Below are positions 5,667-6,767 of a DNA stretch of 6,767 nucleotides, in pieces. The position numbers were made by a program, and so were the translations under genes. The notes beneath the pieces were generated by a model that was given only the letters and a program-made list of their open reading frames with translations, did not search any database and was not told the origin of the DNA. Source of the stretch: Desulfobacteraceae bacterium (GTDB lineage: Bacteria > Desulfobacterota > DSM-4660 > Desulfatiglandales > Desulfatiglandaceae); the NCBI GenBank assembly GCA_030597505.1, contig JAUVRS010000146.1:1-6767 (forward strand). Reading direction: 5' to 3'. Numbering within the stretch: position 1 is the first letter of the stretch; every line of letters begins with the position of its first letter.

Positions 5667-6257
5667 ATGAAATCTGAGATTTTGATCGAGAAGGCTAAAA
5701 CCATGGCTGATGGCATCTTTATGGACAAGCAGGCGAATTGTGCCGAAGCCGTCTTTGGGGCTATTCAGGAAATTGTGGAAAATGATTTCCCCCGGGAAGT
5801 ATCCCTTTTGATGACACCGTTTGGCGGCGGTGTCGGGATCAGTGGTGCAAACTGCGGCGCAATGCTCGGAGGTATGGCGGCTCTGGCACTCTGTTACGGA
5901 CGAGGAGACTCCCATGAGAAATCCCTTGAAAACCACCGGAGACACCTCTGGAAAACCTATGCGCTTTACAACCAGCTACCCCACCGATTTCAGAAAAGAT
6001 TCGGGACAATTGAATGCCGCGATCTGACAAAAAACCATATTTACGGGACGAGGAACTGCAGGGAATTCTGTGAGAACGTTGTGGCAGAGACCGCTGGATT
6101 GGTCATGGAATTGCTAATTGAAGCAGAGGAAAAGGGGCTTCATTTCGGATTTAAAGAGTCTATTCTCACGCAGGGGGCCAAAGCCACCGGGTTGACCATT
6201 AAGGATTTGATCGATCATAAGGCAAAAGCGATCCCCTTCCCCATAAAGGACAGATGA
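5667..6257 (+). CDS. C_GCAxxG_C_C family redox-active protein
   Basis: A 196-residue protein of the C_GCAxxG_C_C family, small redox-active proteins common in anaerobic bacteria and archaea; their substrate and cofactor are not well established. The opening EILIEKAKTMADGIF...NCAEAVFGAI with C25 is the family's usual N-terminus. GGGVGISGANCGAMLGGMAALAL (53-75) holds the CGAxxG core at C63, with C76 after it. GTIECRDL (C117) and C131-x3-C135 supply the remaining cysteines. There is no signal peptide or membrane segment, so it is probably cytoplasmic. Members are often 130-160 residues; the last 45 residues here (from about 152) form an extra charged tail without cysteine. The ATG at 5667 is chosen because a frame-specific stop at 5622-5624 precludes a longer form with a standard start and because the family motif begins just after it. 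It is divergent from the iorAB operon and convergent with the tautomerase gene. Confidence 0.85.
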   Translation: MKSEILIEKAKTMADGIFMDKQANCAEAVFGAIQEIVENDFPREVSLLMTPFGGGVGISGANCGAMLGGMAALALCYGRGDSHEKSLENHRRHLWKTYALYNQLPHRFQKRFGTIECRDLTKNHIYGTRNCREFCENVVAETAGLVMELLIEAEEKGLHFGFKESILTQGAKATGLTIKDLIDHKAKAIPFPIKDR

Positions 6258-6329
6258 GGCAATACTCCCCTTTGGGTAGATCAAGGAACAAATCAAGCCG
6301 CTTAGACCTGATTTCTCCGGGAGTTTGCC
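6258..6329. repeat. Nested inverted repeat between convergent genes, possible terminator
   Basis: The first base after the stop of the C_GCAxxG gene begins an inverted repeat. GGCAATACTCCC (6258-6269) pairs with GGGAGTTTGCC (6319-6329) through 11 bp with one bulged T. Inside the 49-nt loop is a second repeat, AAATCA (6290-6295) with TGATTT (6309-6314). An alternative pairing CCCCTTT with AAAGGGG (6267-6273, 6337-6343) competes with the outer stem. No T tract follows on either strand, so classic intrinsic termination is not supported. The position between convergent stops still suggests a transcript-end or stabilising structure. The rest of the gap to 6377 shows only a run of six A at about 6356-6361. 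Confidence 0.45.
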
Positions 6330-6377
6330 ACCGGGAAAGGGGTCGCCCATACCACAAAAAACATCAAATTCCTGGTC

Positions 6378-6563
6378 TCAGTCCATTTCAGAGATCAGCG
6401 TTCCACCTGCTGCCCAACTGTCCTGGGGCATAGGCTCAAACACTACCCAAATATTCTCTTTGGGAATTTCGGTCGCTTTGTGAATGACCTCGGTGGTCCC
6501 TTCAGCGGTTTCAGACCGAACTTCCTTTGGTTGGGGAAAGCTTGTTATCCGCACAGACGGCAT
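6378..6563 (-). CDS. 4-oxalocrotonate tautomerase family protein
   Basis: A 61-residue product, typical of 4-OT subunits, beginning Met-Pro so that removal of Met exposes the catalytic Pro1. The pattern PSVRIT (strand 1), a central helix, ENIWVVFEPMPQDSW (strand 2) and AAGGTLISEMD (C-terminal hairpin) follows the family. W49 occupies the place of Phe50 of classical 4-OT. The two arginines of classical 4-OT (11 and 39) are not kept: position 11-12 is Pro-Lys and the second aligns with W38. It may therefore be a relative with another enol/keto substrate, working as a hexamer like its family. A GTG three codons upstream (6570-6572) lies within the ribosome binding site. The ATG at 6561-6563 is preferred because AAAGGAGGTGA ends five bases before it. 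It is monocistronic as far as visible and convergent with the C_GCAxxG gene. Confidence 0.85.
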   Translation of the reverse strand: MPSVRITSFPQPKEVRSETAEGTTEVIHKATEIPKENIWVVFEPMPQDSWAAGGTLISEMD

Positions 6564-6600
6564 ACATCTCACCTCCTTTCATCCTCACTTTAGTCAACCA

Positions 6601-6643
6601 CCACCCCTAAAAAGGTGGCTTGAATGGCGACCCTGACAGGGTC
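6601..6643. repeat. Two small hairpins in the leader of the tautomerase gene
   Basis: CCACC-N8-GGTGG (6601-6618) and the perfect GACCCT-GAC-AGGGTC (6629-6643) lie 38 and 66 bp upstream of the tautomerase start. The second is followed on the plus strand by TTTG, too short a T tract for a confident terminator. If the tautomerase transcript starts upstream, both would fold in its leader. No clear promoter was found in 6564-6660. Confidence 0.35.
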
Positions 6644-6659
6644 TTTGACAAAACAATTC

Positions 6660-6712
6660 TCACCGCAGAGACCCCAGTACCATCTCCCGGAGCTACGGGG
6701 CAGGCGCGGTGA
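6660..6712 (-). terminator. Imperfect long hairpin, possible terminator of a leftward gene entering from the right edge
   Basis: TCACCGC (6660-6666) pairs with GCGGTGA (6706-6712). Inside, CCCC (6672-6675) can pair with GGGG (6697-6700) and CTC with GAG around CCG (6684-6692), giving a 53-nt nested stem. On the minus strand it is followed by GAATTGTTTTG, a T-rich but imperfect tail, and it lies 11 bp after a possible stop codon (6724-6726). This suits the end of an upstream transcript. A structured RNA is an alternative. Confidence 0.4.
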
Positions 6713-6723
6713 AAAACATCCTC

Positions 6724-6767
6724 TCACTTACCCGCCAAAACAAAGCTGGGACCATCAGCATAGCTGA
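6724..6767 (-). CDS. Possible 3' end of a leftward gene cut by the window edge
   Basis: On the minus strand a frame entering from the right edge reads SYADGPSFVLAGK and ends at TGA (6724-6726), just before the hairpin at 6660-6712. A second frame stays open further, reading PALFWRVSERMFFTAPAP to a TAG at 6693-6695, but that stop falls inside the hairpin, so the first frame is preferred. Too little is present to name a family. It would be upstream of and co-directional with the tautomerase gene. Confidence 0.3.
   Translation of the reverse strand, partial: SYADGPSFVLAGK

Noticed and set aside
6650..6712. Minus-strand stretch resembling the 3' half of 5S rRNA (CCGTAGC...GATGGTACTGGGGTCTC)
   Set aside because: About 40 bases look like 5S rRNA, but the 5' half of the molecule, including its conserved central domain, is absent upstream, and the terminal stem is not formed. 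A hairpin explains it more simply. A covariance-model search of this region would settle it.

Overview
The window reads as chromosomal DNA of a strict anaerobe, most likely a deltaproteobacterium (Desulfobacterota). The grounds are a ferredoxin-linked 2-oxoacid oxidoreductase, a redox-active multi-cysteine protein of the C_GCAxxG_C_C type found mainly in anaerobes, and mixed base composition. The lineage is an inference from gene content. No rRNA, tRNA, CRISPR array, insertion sequence or phage gene was found.

Layout. About 5.2 kb on the minus strand (5371 down to 200) is a catabolic-looking gene set. In transcription order it holds a GarR/3-hydroxyisobutyrate dehydrogenase-type hydroxyacid dehydrogenase (4478-5371), indolepyruvate:ferredoxin oxidoreductase alpha chain iorA (2535-4445, interrupted by an in-frame TAA at 3444-3446), beta chain iorB (1930-2535), an SDR dehydrogenase (1150-1917), a 218-bp gap, and a kynurenine-formamidase/cyclase-type metal hydrolase (200-931). 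A near-consensus sigma70 promoter (TTGACA, 17 bp, AAGAAT) precedes the first gene. A strong hairpin followed by CTTTTCT on the minus strand (about 142-176) closes the set. The first four genes are tightly packed, with gaps of 12-33 bp and one 1-bp stop/start overlap. The cyclase may have its own promoter.

Divergent from this set is a plus-strand gene for a C_GCAxxG_C_C family protein (5667-6257). Convergent to that gene is a small minus-strand 4-oxalocrotonate-tautomerase-like gene (6378-6563). The 120-bp space between them folds into a nested inverted repeat. The right end (6564-6767) holds several hairpins and probably the 3' end of another leftward gene. The left end (1-141) holds only a doubtful 3' fragment of a rightward reading frame.

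How the genes may work together (inference): two NAD(P)-dependent hydroxyacid/alcohol dehydrogenases could supply or consume a 2-oxo acid or carbonyl compound. IorAB would decarboxylate an arylpyruvate-like 2-oxo acid to an acyl-CoA with ferredoxin as acceptor. The metal-dependent cyclase/hydrolase would open or close a cyclic amide, lactone or formamide. The substrate is not evident from the sequence.

The most notable observation is iorA. Translation continues in the same frame through the stop as LPE-stop-GEITPIRVLTALGKI and gives a normal-length 636-residue protein, apparently conserved on both sides. This is therefore one gene with a single ochre codon, caused by mutation, sequence error, or an unusual recoding or re-initiation event. 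It does not look like an old two-gene arrangement.
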